NCBI GenBank assembly: GCA_964634685.1
Contig: CAZWLD010000004.1
Coordinates: 1-64,000 of the forward strand
Direction: 5' to 3'
Length of the DNA stretch: 64,000 nt
Source of the DNA: CAZWLD01 sp964634685
GTDB lineage: Bacteria; Bacillota_I; Bacilli_A; Acholeplasmatales; JAEDCM01
Position numbers and translations under genes: made by a program
In this document: one piece after another, positions 1 through 9,030 of the stretch
How the letters are laid out: the number at the start of each line of letters is the position of its first letter
Position numbering within the stretch: the first letter of the stretch is position 1
Notes under the pieces: model-generated
Seen by the model: only the letters and a program-made list of their open reading frames with translations
Database searches by the model: none
What the model was told of the DNA's origin: nothing

Positions 1-73
1 GGGATTTCAACCCCTTGTCAATAAGTTTTTGAATTTTTTTCATGCGTTTATCCTATTCATCATATCCCTTTTA

Positions 74-102
74 TTGCTTTACTTAGCTAAACGTGCTATA
101 AT
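74..102 (+). promoter_or_regulatory. Promoter of the small membrane protein gene
   Basis: TTGCTT (74-79), a 17-base spacer and a perfect TATAAT (97-102). The predicted transcript starts about 7 bases later, so only a start codon at 128 or 131 is inside it. This argues against the longer reading frame that begins at 29. Confidence 0.65.
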
Positions 103-127
103 GATTTTATACAAAAAGGAAGTGATT

Positions 128-472
128 ATGATGAGAAAAGCATCAAAGGTTTTGTTTGTTATTTCAATTGTTGTAACAATAATAATATCGGCAGTATTTA
201 TGGCTATGTATCTTGATTATCATCAATCATATTTACAAGCTAATGGTGAAGATACATATAAAATTGCTCTTCCAATAATAATATTATTTTTGCTTATTTT
301 TGGAACAATTGCCTATGGCTTATCATCAATATTAAATATTGTTGGATTAATTATGTATTGCAAGGATAATACCGAAAAGAACAAAGGGTATGTGATTACC
401 CAATCAATTTTTATTGTGGCACCAATTTTAGTTGAAGTAGTAATCTTTTTATTATTTTATTTACATCCTTAA
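128..472 (+). CDS. Small three-helix membrane protein of unknown function
   Basis: I do not recognise the family. The frame is open from base 29, but I place the start at 128 (or 131) because AAGGAAG lies just upstream and a good promoter ends at 102. The product has about 114 residues. It begins MMRKASKV and shows three hydrophobic segments (about residues 8-27, 48-72 and 88-110) with polar loops. There is no signal cleavage site and no catalytic motif. It stands alone, with the hydrolase gene downstream in the same direction. The next 45 codons in another frame (477-611) read like a further hydrophobic stretch with a basic tail, so a C-terminal frameshift is possible. Confidence 0.55.
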   Translation: MMRKASKVLFVISIVVTIIISAVFMAMYLDYHQSYLQANGEDTYKIALPIIILFLLIFGTIAYGLSSILNIVGLIMYCKDNTEKNKGYVITQSIFIVAPILVEVVIFLLFYLHP

Positions 473-635
473 TATAAAGATACTAGCTAGCATTTTTGCC
501 ATTTTACGTCTAGTAATTATGATTTTCGGAACATCTATTGTTTTATTAGATACAATTTATCCAGATGGTAAAAGTATATTCAAAAGGAATAAAAATAAAG
601 AACAGTCGTAAAATAAAAAAATGGAGGAATGTTAT

Positions 636-1610
636 ATGTGCACTGCCGCAACCTATAAAACGAAGGATTTTTATTTTGGAAGAACTCTTGATTATGAATT
701 CTCTTATGGTGATGAAATAGTGATTACCCCAAGAAACTATCCATTTTCTTTTAAATTTCAAGGAGAATTACCAAGACACTATGCTATAATTGGAATGGCT
801 CACGTTGTTGGTAGCTATCCCTTATATTATGATGCCATCAACGAAATGGGGCTTGGGATGGCTGGATTGAATTTTGTTGGGAACGCCTGTTATCAGGAAG
901 AAAAGAATGATTGTGATAATGTCGCTCAATTTGAGTTCATTCCTTGGATTTTATCAAAATGTAAAAATGTTAAGGAAGCTAAAGAATTGATTTCGAAGAT
1001 AAATATCACCAATACCCCATTTAATGAAAAATTGCCAGTTGCCCAGCTTCATTGGATAATCGCCGATAAGGATGAGGCCATAACAGTTGAGGCAGTAAAG
1101 GATGGAATCAAGGTCTATGATAATCCGGTTGGTGTTTTGACAAATAATCCTCCGTTTGATCTTCAGATGTTTAATCTAAACAATTATATGGGCTTATCGC
1201 CAAAGAATCCTCAAAATACTTTTGCTGAAGGTTTATCCTTAAATCAGTATAGCCGAGGAATGGGGGGCTTAGGCTTGCCTGGTGATTTATCAAGTCAATC
1301 AAGATTTGTTCGAGTTGCTTATGTTAAAATGAATTCAATGTCGAAGGACAGTGAAGAAGAAAGTGTAAGTCAGTTTTTCCATATTTTAAATTCTGTTGAC
1401 CAACAAAGAGGCTGTTGTTGTGTCAAGGATGGCGAATTTGAAATAACTCTTTACACATCCTGCTGTAATGCGACGAAAGGAATTTATTATTATACAACCT
1501 ATGATAATCATCAAATTAATGGAATCGATATGCATAATGAGGATTTAGAGATTAATGATTTAATGTGCTTTGATGTTATTAATAAAGAACATATAAATAT
1601 GCAAAATTAA
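636..1610 (+). CDS. Choloylglycine hydrolase family protein (bile salt hydrolase / penicillin V acylase)
   Basis: N-terminal nucleophile amidase that cuts linear amide C-N bonds, such as conjugated bile salts or penicillin V. An in-frame ATG exists at 621, but it overlaps the GGAGGA at 623-628, so the start is the ATG at 636. This gives MCTAATY and puts the essential Cys at position 2, to be exposed after Met removal. The other expected active-site residues are all in register: Arg16, Asp19, Asn79, Asn170 and Arg223 (within SSQSRFVR). Length is 324 residues, normal for the family. No signal peptide is seen, so it is cytoplasmic. Bile salt versus penicillin preference cannot be told from sequence alone. 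It is followed by a terminator, so it is a single-gene unit. Confidence 0.9.
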   Translation: MCTAATYKTKDFYFGRTLDYEFSYGDEIVITPRNYPFSFKFQGELPRHYAIIGMAHVVGSYPLYYDAINEMGLGMAGLNFVGNACYQEEKNDCDNVAQFEFIPWILSKCKNVKEAKELISKINITNTPFNEKLPVAQLHWIIADKDEAITVEAVKDGIKVYDNPVGVLTNNPPFDLQMFNLNNYMGLSPKNPQNTFAEGLSLNQYSRGMGGLGLPGDLSSQSRFVRVAYVKMNSMSKDSEEESVSQFFHILNSVDQQRGCCCVKDGEFEITLYTSCCNATKGIYYYTTYDNHQINGIDMHNEDLEINDLMCFDVINKEHINMQN

Positions 1611-1633
1611 AAGCGATTCTAAATCGCTTTTTT
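1611..1633 (+). terminator. Intrinsic terminator after the choloylglycine hydrolase gene
   Basis: Perfect 8-bp stem AAGCGATT / AATCGCTT with a 3-base loop, followed by a T run, starting right after the stop codon. Confidence 0.85.
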
Positions 1634-1634
1634 G

Positions 1635-1663
1635 TTGATAAATGGGTTAATACATAATATAAT
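1635..1663 (+). promoter_or_regulatory. Promoter of the GNAT-DUF3795 gene
   Basis: TTGATA (1635-1640), 17-base spacer, TATAAT (1658-1663), placed between the preceding terminator and the ribosome binding site GGGAGG at 1676-1681. Confidence 0.7.
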
Positions 1664-1689
1664 ATGTATGGAAAAGGGAGGAAATGGAA

Positions 1690-2610
1690 ATGGAAGTTAT
1701 TGAATTTTTTTCATCAGATCGTAAGGAACATTGGATTGCGCAAATTAAAAAAAGCAATTGGAATGCTGGAGATTTTTTAGCATATCTTTTAGAGGAAGGA
1801 AAGCTTAAGGATACAGTAGGAAAAACAGCCTTAGTTTTGATGCTTGTTGATAAGGATGAGCTTATATCATTTTGTACATTTGCTCCTTTGGATGATATTC
1901 AGCCTACCGATTTATCACCATGGATTGGGTTTGTCTATACATTTCCTGAATATAGAGGAAATCGCTATGCTGGGCGCTTATTAGATTATGGTGAATGTAT
2001 AGCCACAATTATGGAAAAAGAAAATATCTATATTTCCACAAATCATGTTGGATTATATGAAAAGTATGGCTATGAATTCCTAAAAATGGGTAAAGATATA
2101 GTGGATAAGGATACTAGAATTTATGTTAAGAATTTACAAGGCGAAGGAAAAGAAGATCGAGAAAAAAGGGGTAATTTATATAAAGCCCAAATTGTTAAAA
2201 AGGCGAAAGAAAATATCAATCTAATTGCCTATTGTGGATTCTCCTGCAATCATTGCTTTTTAAGAGATTGGTGTGGCGGCTGTCGTTCGATCTTTTGTTG
2301 CTGCTCGTATGGAACCTTATTTGATAAAGGTAAATGTCCAAATGAGGTATGCTGCAATGAAAGAAATATTGAAGGATGCTATATGTGTCCGGATTTATTA
2401 GATTGTCAAAAGGGCTTTTATAAAGAAGATAATGATGGATCTAAGGCTTGTAAAGCCCAAGCTTTATTTATTCAAAAATACGGAAAAGAGAAATTCTTGA
2501 AGGTGCATGATCGACTTCATCAAAAATATGATTTTAAGAAAACCCAAGAAATATTAAGTGATGATGTAAATAAGGCTTTAAGTATTTTAGAAGATAATAT
2601 CGAGGAATGA
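1690..2610 (+). CDS. GNAT acetyltransferase fused to a Cys-rich DUF3795 domain
   Basis: The N-terminal part (about residues 1-150) is a GNAT acetyltransferase domain. Its acetyl-CoA loop is visible around FPEYRGNRYAGRLL, and it ends with the usual YEKYGYEFL. The C-terminal part (about 178-290) is a DUF3795-type domain packed with cysteines (YCGFSCNHC, WCGGCRSIFCCC, CYMCPDLLDC), likely a metal or Fe-S site. Two ATGs are possible. GGGAGG ends 2 bases before the one at 1684 but 8 before the one at 1690, so I chose 1690 (306 residues). The chromate-transporter family gene starts 6 bases after the stop and is probably co-transcribed. Substrate unknown. Confidence 0.8.
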   Translation: MEVIEFFSSDRKEHWIAQIKKSNWNAGDFLAYLLEEGKLKDTVGKTALVLMLVDKDELISFCTFAPLDDIQPTDLSPWIGFVYTFPEYRGNRYAGRLLDYGECIATIMEKENIYISTNHVGLYEKYGYEFLKMGKDIVDKDTRIYVKNLQGEGKEDREKRGNLYKAQIVKKAKENINLIAYCGFSCNHCFLRDWCGGCRSIFCCCSYGTLFDKGKCPNEVCCNERNIEGCYMCPDLLDCQKGFYKEDNDGSKACKAQALFIQKYGKEKFLKVHDRLHQKYDFKKTQEILSDDVNKALSILEDNIEE

Positions 2611-2616
2611 TAATTA

Positions 2617-4113
2617 ATGAAAGAATTATTACAACTATATTTTTTATTTTTTAAAATGGGAATAGTAAATTTTGGCGGTGGATATGCGATGCTGCCACTT
2701 TTAGACCGTGAGCTTGTCGAAAAAAGGAACTGGGCAACATCAGAAGAGCTAGCGGATTATTATGCCGTAGGTCAGTGTACACCGGGAGCTATCGCTGTCA
2801 ATGTATCTACCTTTATTGGAATGAAGCGTCACGGCATCCTAGGGGGAATCTTGGCAACCCTTGGCTTTATTAGCCCAGCCTTTTTAATCATTTTTGTCAT
2901 CGCATCGCTTCTTACTAATTTTTCAAGTAATATTTATGTTTTAAATGCCTTGGCCGGAATCAGAGTTTGTGTTTTTTTCTTGGTTTTAAGTGCAATTGTT
3001 AAATTAGTAAAAAAATCAGTGAAGGACGTCTTTGGGGCGTTGATTATGATTATTGTCGGCTTAATGGCTATTCTTGTGGATGCAATTCCTTTATATGTCT
3101 ATGTCATTTTAGCTGCTGTTTTTGGGGTTTTAATTAATGTCATTAAAGAAAAAAGAAGAATCAAGAAAGAAGAAAATTCTTTTGAATCAATCGAGGAGAA
3201 TTCGCCAAAAGAGAAAGCAGTAAAATCAAATAAAGGTATGAATCTTTTGTTTTCGCTTATAGGCTTCTTATTAGGAATTGCGATTGGTCCTTTTGGAATT
3301 TTATTAGGAAAGATAATTAAAAACCCCTCATATAAAAAAGGTGTTTATGCCAGCTTAGTTTTATGGTTTATTGTTTGGATTGGACTAATTGTTTTATTTA
3401 TCTATGGTGATCCAATTATATTTGTTTTATATTTGCAATTCTTTAAGGTCGGAATTTGTGCCTTTGGCGGTGGTTTGGCGACAATACCATTTTTAAAGGA
3501 ATTAGGTGAAATGACCGGATGGTTTACGCAATTAGATTTAGCAAATATGATTGCGGTATCCGAATCAACACCAGGAGCGATGGGTGTTAATATGTCAACC
3601 TATGTGGGATATATGGTTTTAAATAATTATTATCATAATTTTGGATTATCCTTTGTTGGTAGTATTATTTCAACCTTAGGATTGGTTTCTCCATCGATAA
3701 TCGTTATTACGATTGTCGCATCCTTCTTGAATAAATTTAAGACAAATAAATATGTTGAATGGGTTTTCTATGGATTAAGAGCGGCCTCCGTAGGTTTAGT
3801 GATTGCGGCATTGTATTCAATTTTAGAGGTTTCGTTATTTAATCAGTATCAAACAATTACTGATGGTGTCGCAAATCAGGTTGATTGTATAAGTCATTCA
3901 TGGAATTTGGCTTTTTCTGGATTAAGAGAATTTGAGGATTTTTTTCCAAGTCTAGCTAATTTTATGTCTTATTTGTTTAATTGGAAGGCTGTTGCCATTG
4001 GTCTTTTATTTGGAATTGGTATTTTTAAATTTAAAAAGCATCCAATTATATATATTGCAATTGCAGCCTTGTGTGGAATAATTTTCCAAATGTACAGTGT
4101 TATTATCATTTAA
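2617..4113 (+). CDS. Chromate transporter (CHR) family protein, two-domain type
   Basis: Polytopic membrane protein of 498 residues, the usual length for the fused two-domain CHR form. Each half carries the family signature: FGGGYAMLPLL at about residue 19 and FGGGLATIPFL at about residue 282. Each is followed by a TPGA..VN.ST motif. A charged linker (about 175-205, rich in Lys and Glu) joins the halves. Some members export chromate; in gut bacteria the natural substrate is usually unknown. GAGGAA ends at the stop codon of the preceding gene, which favours co-transcription. A terminator follows. Confidence 0.85.
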   Translation: MKELLQLYFLFFKMGIVNFGGGYAMLPLLDRELVEKRNWATSEELADYYAVGQCTPGAIAVNVSTFIGMKRHGILGGILATLGFISPAFLIIFVIASLLTNFSSNIYVLNALAGIRVCVFFLVLSAIVKLVKKSVKDVFGALIMIIVGLMAILVDAIPLYVYVILAAVFGVLINVIKEKRRIKKEENSFESIEENSPKEKAVKSNKGMNLLFSLIGFLLGIAIGPFGILLGKIIKNPSYKKGVYASLVLWFIVWIGLIVLFIYGDPIIFVLYLQFFKVGICAFGGGLATIPFLKELGEMTGWFTQLDLANMIAVSESTPGAMGVNMSTYVGYMVLNNYYHNFGLSFVGSIISTLGLVSPSIIVITIVASFLNKFKTNKYVEWVFYGLRAASVGLVIAALYSILEVSLFNQYQTITDGVANQVDCISHSWNLAFSGLREFEDFFPSLANFMSYLFNWKAVAIGLLFGIGIFKFKKHPIIYIAIAALCGIIFQMYSVIII

Positions 4114-4141
4114 AGGTTTTGGGTTTCCAAGCCTTTTTTTT
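4112..4141 (+). terminator. Probable terminator after the CHR gene
   Basis: AAAGG...TTGG pairs imperfectly (one bulge) with CCAAGCCTTT, followed by a run of T, directly after the stop codon. Confidence 0.6.
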
Positions 4142-4154
4142 GTGAATATTTATT

Positions 4155-4170
4155 TGTGAGAAAAATCACA
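4155..4170. promoter_or_regulatory. Inverted repeat TGTGA-N6-TCACA upstream of the ABC exporter pair
   Basis: Perfect 5-6-5 inverted repeat (4155-4159 and 4166-4170), about 35 bases upstream of a weak -10-like TATACT (4204-4209). The form matches the classic Crp/Fnr-family half-site spacing. It is a candidate operator for the exporter operon; no such regulator is encoded in the window. Confidence 0.35.
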
Positions 4171-4238
4171 TAATATTCTATTATTTATTCATTTATTATG
4201 TTATATACTTTAAAGGAAGTATGTAAAGGAGGCATTTT

Positions 4239-6119
4239 ATGTTTAAGCTATATAAAAAATTTAAAACTATCGATTGGTTATCGGTAGTCTTTATCATTGG
4301 ACTAACGGTCTTGCAAGTATTTTTTACAATGACCTTAGTTGATTATATGCAGGGAATTATTAAGTCAATTACCTATTTGAATTACCAAAATAATCCTTTC
4401 GAAATATCAAATGAATTAGCGATGCTAGTGGAATCGCTAGGCGGATGGGAAAATTTGAAAAACCTTGATTTTGTCATCAGCTTAGGCCTTCCTGAAGAGA
4501 TTGCATTAATGATTACAGATGTTGCAAAGGCTTCAGTTGGCGATATTTGGTATAATGGGGGAATGATGCTTTTATGTGCTTTAGGCACAATGGCTGCGCA
4601 AATGGTTATTTCAGTTGTGGCTTCCTTTGTTGCGGCTAATCTATCAACAAGAATTAGAACGGATCTTTACACAAAGGTATCCGCCTTCTCCTTAGCTGAG
4701 ATTAATCAATTTTCAACACCTTCGTTAATCACAAGAACAACAAATGATATTCAACAGGTTCAAATGGCTAATTTAACAATCATGCGAATGATTTTTGCCG
4801 CTCCAGTTACGGCGATTTGGGCTTTGTTTAAAATTCAAGCATCATCAACGGAATTAACAATTGCGACAGCGATTGCGATTGTATGCTTGATTATCTTTAT
4901 TTTTGCAATGATGGTTGTTGTTTTACCTAAATTTAAGATTATGCAAAAGCTAACGGATAGACTAAATGCGGTTACTAGGGAAAATCTAACAGGTATTAGA
5001 ATTGTCAGAGCCTATAATGCTGAAGAATATCAAGAAGAAAAATTCGATCAAGCAAATGAAGACATTACGAAGGCCCAAGTATTTACTGGTCGAGTTATGT
5101 CTTTAATGAATCCTGTAATGATGATTATCATGAATGGTATCGCATTAGCTATATATTGGATTGGAGCTTCCTTAATTAATCAACAAAAAATAGATTTTGC
5201 GACTGTTACCGCCTTTATGGCTTTATCTAGTCAAATAATTATGGCTTTTGTTATGCTTATGATGATGTTTGTTTTGTGGCCTCGTGCTTCCATTTCGGCT
5301 CAAAGAATTAATGAAGTTTTAGAGGAAAAGAGCAAAATTATTGATCCAGAAGAGGAAAAAGAAAGAACCGAGATTGGTACAATCGAATTCAAAAACGTGT
5401 CTTTTAAATATGATGATGGGGAAAATGAGGTTATTAGCAATGTTTCTTTTAAAGCAAATAAAGGTGATACCGTTGCCTTTATAGGCTCAACTGGTTCCGG
5501 AAAATCAACCTTAATCAACCTCGTTCCTCGTTTTTATGATGTAACAGAGGGAGAAATATTGATTGATGGTGTTAATGTTAAGGATTTAAAACAAAAAACA
5601 ATTCATGACCTTATTGGCTATGTTCCGCAAAAGGGATTATTATTTCGAGGAACGATTCGCGAAAACATTGCTTTTAGCAATCCTGACTTAAGTATGGATG
5701 ATGTAATGAAGGCGGCTATGATTGCGGAGGCTCATGAGTTTATTTCCAAAATGGATGATGGCTATGATTATTTTATCTCCCAGGGAGGAAAAAATGTTTC
5801 TGGAGGTCAAAAGCAACGTCTTTGCATTGCCAGAGCCATTGCCAGCAAACCCGAAATCATGATTTTTGATGATTCCTTCTCGGCCTTAGATTATAAAACT
5901 GATAAAAAGATTCGCGAGAATTTGAAAGAAAATGAAGCGGATATTACCAAATTAATTGTTGCGCAAAGAATTGGGACAATTATGGACGCTAATCTAATCA
6001 TTGTTTTAGATGAAGGACAAATGGTTGGTAAAGGAACTCATCAGGAATTATTGAAGAATTGTGAGGTTTACCGTGAAATTGCCTTATCACAATTATCAAA
6101 GGAGGAATTAGGTTTATGA
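4239..6119 (+). CDS. Heterodimeric ABC exporter subunit with a degenerate ATP site
   Basis: Half-size exporter (626 residues): an N-terminal six-helix transmembrane domain, then a nucleotide-binding domain from about residue 380. Walker A is GSTGSGKST and the signature is VSGGQKQR. Two catalytic positions are altered: Walker B reads MIFDDSFSALD, so Asp stands where the catalytic Glu should be, and the switch His is Gln (VAQRIGTI). This is the pattern of the non-catalytic partner in heterodimeric exporters such as BmrCD or TM287/288. About 70 extra residues sit between the first two helices (about 50-115). A strong AAAGGAGG precedes the start. The stop overlaps the partner's start by 4 bases. 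Likely drug or lipid-like substrate; exact cargo unknown. Confidence 0.88.
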   Translation: MFKLYKKFKTIDWLSVVFIIGLTVLQVFFTMTLVDYMQGIIKSITYLNYQNNPFEISNELAMLVESLGGWENLKNLDFVISLGLPEEIALMITDVAKASVGDIWYNGGMMLLCALGTMAAQMVISVVASFVAANLSTRIRTDLYTKVSAFSLAEINQFSTPSLITRTTNDIQQVQMANLTIMRMIFAAPVTAIWALFKIQASSTELTIATAIAIVCLIIFIFAMMVVVLPKFKIMQKLTDRLNAVTRENLTGIRIVRAYNAEEYQEEKFDQANEDITKAQVFTGRVMSLMNPVMMIIMNGIALAIYWIGASLINQQKIDFATVTAFMALSSQIIMAFVMLMMMFVLWPRASISAQRINEVLEEKSKIIDPEEEKERTEIGTIEFKNVSFKYDDGENEVISNVSFKANKGDTVAFIGSTGSGKSTLINLVPRFYDVTEGEILIDGVNVKDLKQKTIHDLIGYVPQKGLLFRGTIRENIAFSNPDLSMDDVMKAAMIAEAHEFISKMDDGYDYFISQGGKNVSGGQKQRLCIARAIASKPEIMIFDDSFSALDYKTDKKIRENLKENEADITKLIVAQRIGTIMDANLIIVLDEGQMVGKGTHQELLKNCEVYREIALSQLSKEELGL

Positions 6120-7891
6120 GAAATCAACACAACAAAGACAATTTAGTTAAGCTTGCTAAAAATCTAAAGCCTTATTATCTTCCAATTATTTTATCAGGAA
6201 TATGTATCCTTATAGGTGTTGTCCTATCAATTATCGCTCCGCAATGGTTAAGTAAATTAACAAATACGATAACCGAGGGGGCGGCGAGATTTTCGATTGA
6301 TATGAATCAAATTGCTAAGCTTGGTATTATTCTTGTTTGCTTCTATGTAGGGAATGCCATTTTTACCTATATTTCGGGATTTTTAATGACGGGAGTAACT
6401 CAAAAATATTCGCGGGATTTACGTCATCAGATTTCTTGTAAGATTAATAGAATGCCTTTGAAATATTTTGATTCACATCCTTATGGTGATACTTTATCAA
6501 GAGTTACCAATGACGTTGATCAAATCGGTCAATCGCTTCAACAGGCTGTCACAATGCTCATTCAATCTATTTTTATGCTAGTGGGTGTATTAATTGCGAT
6601 GTTTACAACGTCCTGGCAAATGGCACTTACTGCATTAATTACTTTACCACTAATGCTAATTTTCATTATGATAATAATGAAGCTTGCGATGCCGCAATTT
6701 AAAAAGCGCCAGGAGTTAATTGGTACCGTTAATGGTATTGTTGAAGAAAACTTTACAGGGCAATTGGTTATTAAAGCCTTTAATGCTGAAGAGCGCAAGG
6801 AAAAGGAATTTGAAAAAGACAATCAACGCCTTCATTGGACAATGTTTAAGGCTCAATTCTTTGGTGGCTTGATGCAGCCAATAATGTCCTTCATTTCATA
6901 CTTTGCGTATGCCGCAGTTTGTATTGTCGGTGGTTTATTAATGAATGATGGCAACATTGTGACCTTTGGTACGATTACAGCGTTCCTTGTTTATGTCAAT
7001 TTATTCCAAAATCCATTGTCGCAAATTGCCCAAGCCATGAATTCACTTCAATTAGCTGGTGCTTCGGCGACGAGAGTTTTTGAATTCTTAGAAGAAGAGG
7101 AAATAAGCGATGAAAGTGAAAAGAAGGATTTCTTTGCAGAAGAAAATGGCAAAAAGAAAATCGAAGGCTATGTTGAATTTAAAAATGTTTGCTTTGGGTA
7201 TAATGATGATAAAATAATAATCCCTGATTTTTCCGCTCAGATTAAGCCAGGAATGAAGGTGGCCATTGTCGGTCCGACTGGAGCCGGAAAAACAACGATC
7301 GTCAATCTTCTCATGCGCTTCTATGAAGTCAATTCTGGGGATATTTTAATCGATGGTGTATCGATTAAGGATATGTCAAGAAAAGAAATTAGAAGTATTT
7401 TTGGAATGGTATTACAGGATACGTGGATGTTCTTAGGAACGATTCGTGATAATATTGTTTACTCGACCAAGGATGTTAGTGAGGAGGCTTTAAAAGCAAT
7501 TTGTAAGGAAGCTAATATCTGGCATTATATTAAAACATTACCGGGTGGATTAGATCATATTGTTAATGATGATTCGCAAATAAGTGGCGGTCAAAAGCAA
7601 TTGATTACGATAGCTCGGGCGATGATTGAGGATGCCCCGTTATTGATTTTAGATGAAGCGACATCAAATGTCGATACAAGAACCGAGGAATTAATCCAAA
7701 AGGCTATGGATAAGTTGACACACGGAAGAACATCATTTGTCATAGCTCATCGTCTTTCTACAATTAAAAATGCGGATATGATTTTAGTTATGAAGGATGG
7801 TAATATTATTGAAACTGGTAATCATGAGGAATTAATGATGCAAAATGGCTTCTATGCCTCATTATATAATTCGCAATTTGAATTAGATTAA
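6116..7891 (+). CDS. Heterodimeric ABC exporter subunit, catalytically complete
   Basis: Partner of the preceding exporter gene, translationally coupled through an ATGA overlap. It has 591 residues: a six-helix membrane domain (about 1-320) and a nucleotide-binding domain from about 350. All catalytic elements are intact: Walker A GPTGAGKTT, signature ISGGQKQ, Walker B LLILDEATSNVD with the catalytic Glu, and the switch His in VIAHRLSTI. With the degenerate partner this gives one working and one altered ATP site, typical of multidrug-type heterodimers. No clear terminator follows, but a separate promoter precedes the next gene. Confidence 0.9.
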   Translation: MRNQHNKDNLVKLAKNLKPYYLPIILSGICILIGVVLSIIAPQWLSKLTNTITEGAARFSIDMNQIAKLGIILVCFYVGNAIFTYISGFLMTGVTQKYSRDLRHQISCKINRMPLKYFDSHPYGDTLSRVTNDVDQIGQSLQQAVTMLIQSIFMLVGVLIAMFTTSWQMALTALITLPLMLIFIMIIMKLAMPQFKKRQELIGTVNGIVEENFTGQLVIKAFNAEERKEKEFEKDNQRLHWTMFKAQFFGGLMQPIMSFISYFAYAAVCIVGGLLMNDGNIVTFGTITAFLVYVNLFQNPLSQIAQAMNSLQLAGASATRVFEFLEEEEISDESEKKDFFAEENGKKKIEGYVEFKNVCFGYNDDKIIIPDFSAQIKPGMKVAIVGPTGAGKTTIVNLLMRFYEVNSGDILIDGVSIKDMSRKEIRSIFGMVLQDTWMFLGTIRDNIVYSTKDVSEEALKAICKEANIWHYIKTLPGGLDHIVNDDSQISGGQKQLITIARAMIEDAPLLILDEATSNVDTRTEELIQKAMDKLTHGRTSFVIAHRLSTIKNADMILVMKDGNIIETGNHEELMMQNGFYASLYNSQFELD

Positions 7892-7933
7892 GAACATTCG
7901 GATAAAATATAGATATAAGTTTTTGAACTTTTA

Positions 7934-7962
7934 TTGAAATGTGTTCAAAAAAATACTATAAT
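7934..7962 (+). promoter_or_regulatory. Promoter of the degV-like gene
   Basis: TTGAAA (7934-7939), 17-base spacer, TATAAT (7957-7962). Confidence 0.75.
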
Positions 7963-8012
7963 ATATTTGGGATATGTATAAGTAGATAAGAATTATACAA
8001 AGGATGATAATT

Positions 8013-8861
8013 ATGATTATTTTAACTGATTCAACAGCCGGAATTCGTGGCGAAGAATTAATATCTTTAGGAATTAAAATGATTCCTTTGAATGTCAATT
8101 TTGGTGAAAAAACTTATCAAGACAGTATTAATCTAATGCCCGATGAATTTTATCAAATGCTAGAGACATCCAAGACCTTCCCAACAACGAGCCAACCTAG
8201 CCCTAATTCTTTTTTAGAGATTTTCGAGGATGCCAAAGAACAAAATGAAGATTTGATTTATTTAGCTATATCTAGTGGCTTGTCAGGAACTATCAATAGT
8301 GCTCGCATTGCCAAGGATATGGCTGAATATGACCGTATTTTTATTGTTGATACCAAGGAATCAATTCAAGGATTGAGGTTATTAGTATTGCAAGCCTGTA
8401 AGCTTCGTGATGAAGGAAAAACCGCTGAAGAAATAGTGAGTGAAATCGAGTATTTAAAAAATCATGTTCATATTTGCTCAATGATTAATACTTTAGAATA
8501 TCTCTATCGAGGTGGAAGATTATCAAAGGCTAAAGCAATTGCTGGTAATTTGCTTAATTTAAAGCCGATGGTTGACCTAGATCCGGACGGAAAAATTCGA
8601 ATGTATGGAACATCTATTGGGGTTTCTAGGGCTTTAATTTCCATCATGAAGAAAATAAAGGATACACCAATTGATATGAATTATCCTATTTGTTTTGGAT
8701 ATACATATGGCCAAGATAATATGTTTAAATTGATTGAAAAGGTTAAGGCTGAATATCATATTGAAAATTATGATATTTCTCAAATTGGTCCAGCTATTGG
8801 TTCACATATCGGCATTGGCGGTCTATGTATGATGTATGTATCAGATAAGGAAAGAGATTAA
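8013..8861 (+). CDS. DegV family fatty-acid-binding protein (FakB-like)
   Basis: DegV/FakB proteins hold a fatty acid so that the kinase FakA can phosphorylate it for membrane lipid synthesis. The sequence starts MIILTDSTAGI, carries the conserved TTSQPSP loop (about residue 53) and ISSGLSGT (about 86), and ends with the typical IGSHIGIGGLCMM. Length is 282 residues, as expected. I use the ATG at 8013 rather than 8004 because AAAGGA lies 8 bases upstream of it and the family starts there. Single gene with its own promoter and terminator; no fakA nearby. Confidence 0.85.
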   Translation: MIILTDSTAGIRGEELISLGIKMIPLNVNFGEKTYQDSINLMPDEFYQMLETSKTFPTTSQPSPNSFLEIFEDAKEQNEDLIYLAISSGLSGTINSARIAKDMAEYDRIFIVDTKESIQGLRLLVLQACKLRDEGKTAEEIVSEIEYLKNHVHICSMINTLEYLYRGGRLSKAKAIAGNLLNLKPMVDLDPDGKIRMYGTSIGVSRALISIMKKIKDTPIDMNYPICFGYTYGQDNMFKLIEKVKAEYHIENYDISQIGPAIGSHIGIGGLCMMYVSDKERD

Positions 8862-8868
8862 AATTGTT

Positions 8869-8917
8869 AAGAAATGAATTATATCATTTTATGATGATAA
8901 ATTTATTTCTTTTTTTT
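8869..8917 (+). terminator. Terminator after the degV-like gene
   Basis: Long AT-rich hairpin: AAGAAATGAATT...ATCAT pairs with ATGAT...AATTTATTTCTT, with small bulges, followed by a T run. Confidence 0.6.
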
Positions 8918-8954
8918 GTAAAAAATGAAATGATTTTAAATATTGCTTAAGCAA

Positions 8955-8983
8955 TTGACAATATGAGGTATTTATTGTAACAT
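8955..8983 (+). promoter_or_regulatory. Promoter of the ABC ATPase/permease gene
   Basis: Perfect TTGACA (8955-8960), 17-base spacer, TAACAT (8978-8983). Confidence 0.65.
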
Positions 8984-9030
8984 ATCTTGTGTCTAAAAAT
9001 TTTTTAGCAAATTAACAAGGAAGTGGAAAA

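Noticed and set aside
519..611. Short frame of 30 codons between the membrane protein and the hydrolase gene
   Set aside because: No ribosome site. It could be a frameshifted tail of the preceding membrane protein but cannot be shown from one sequence.
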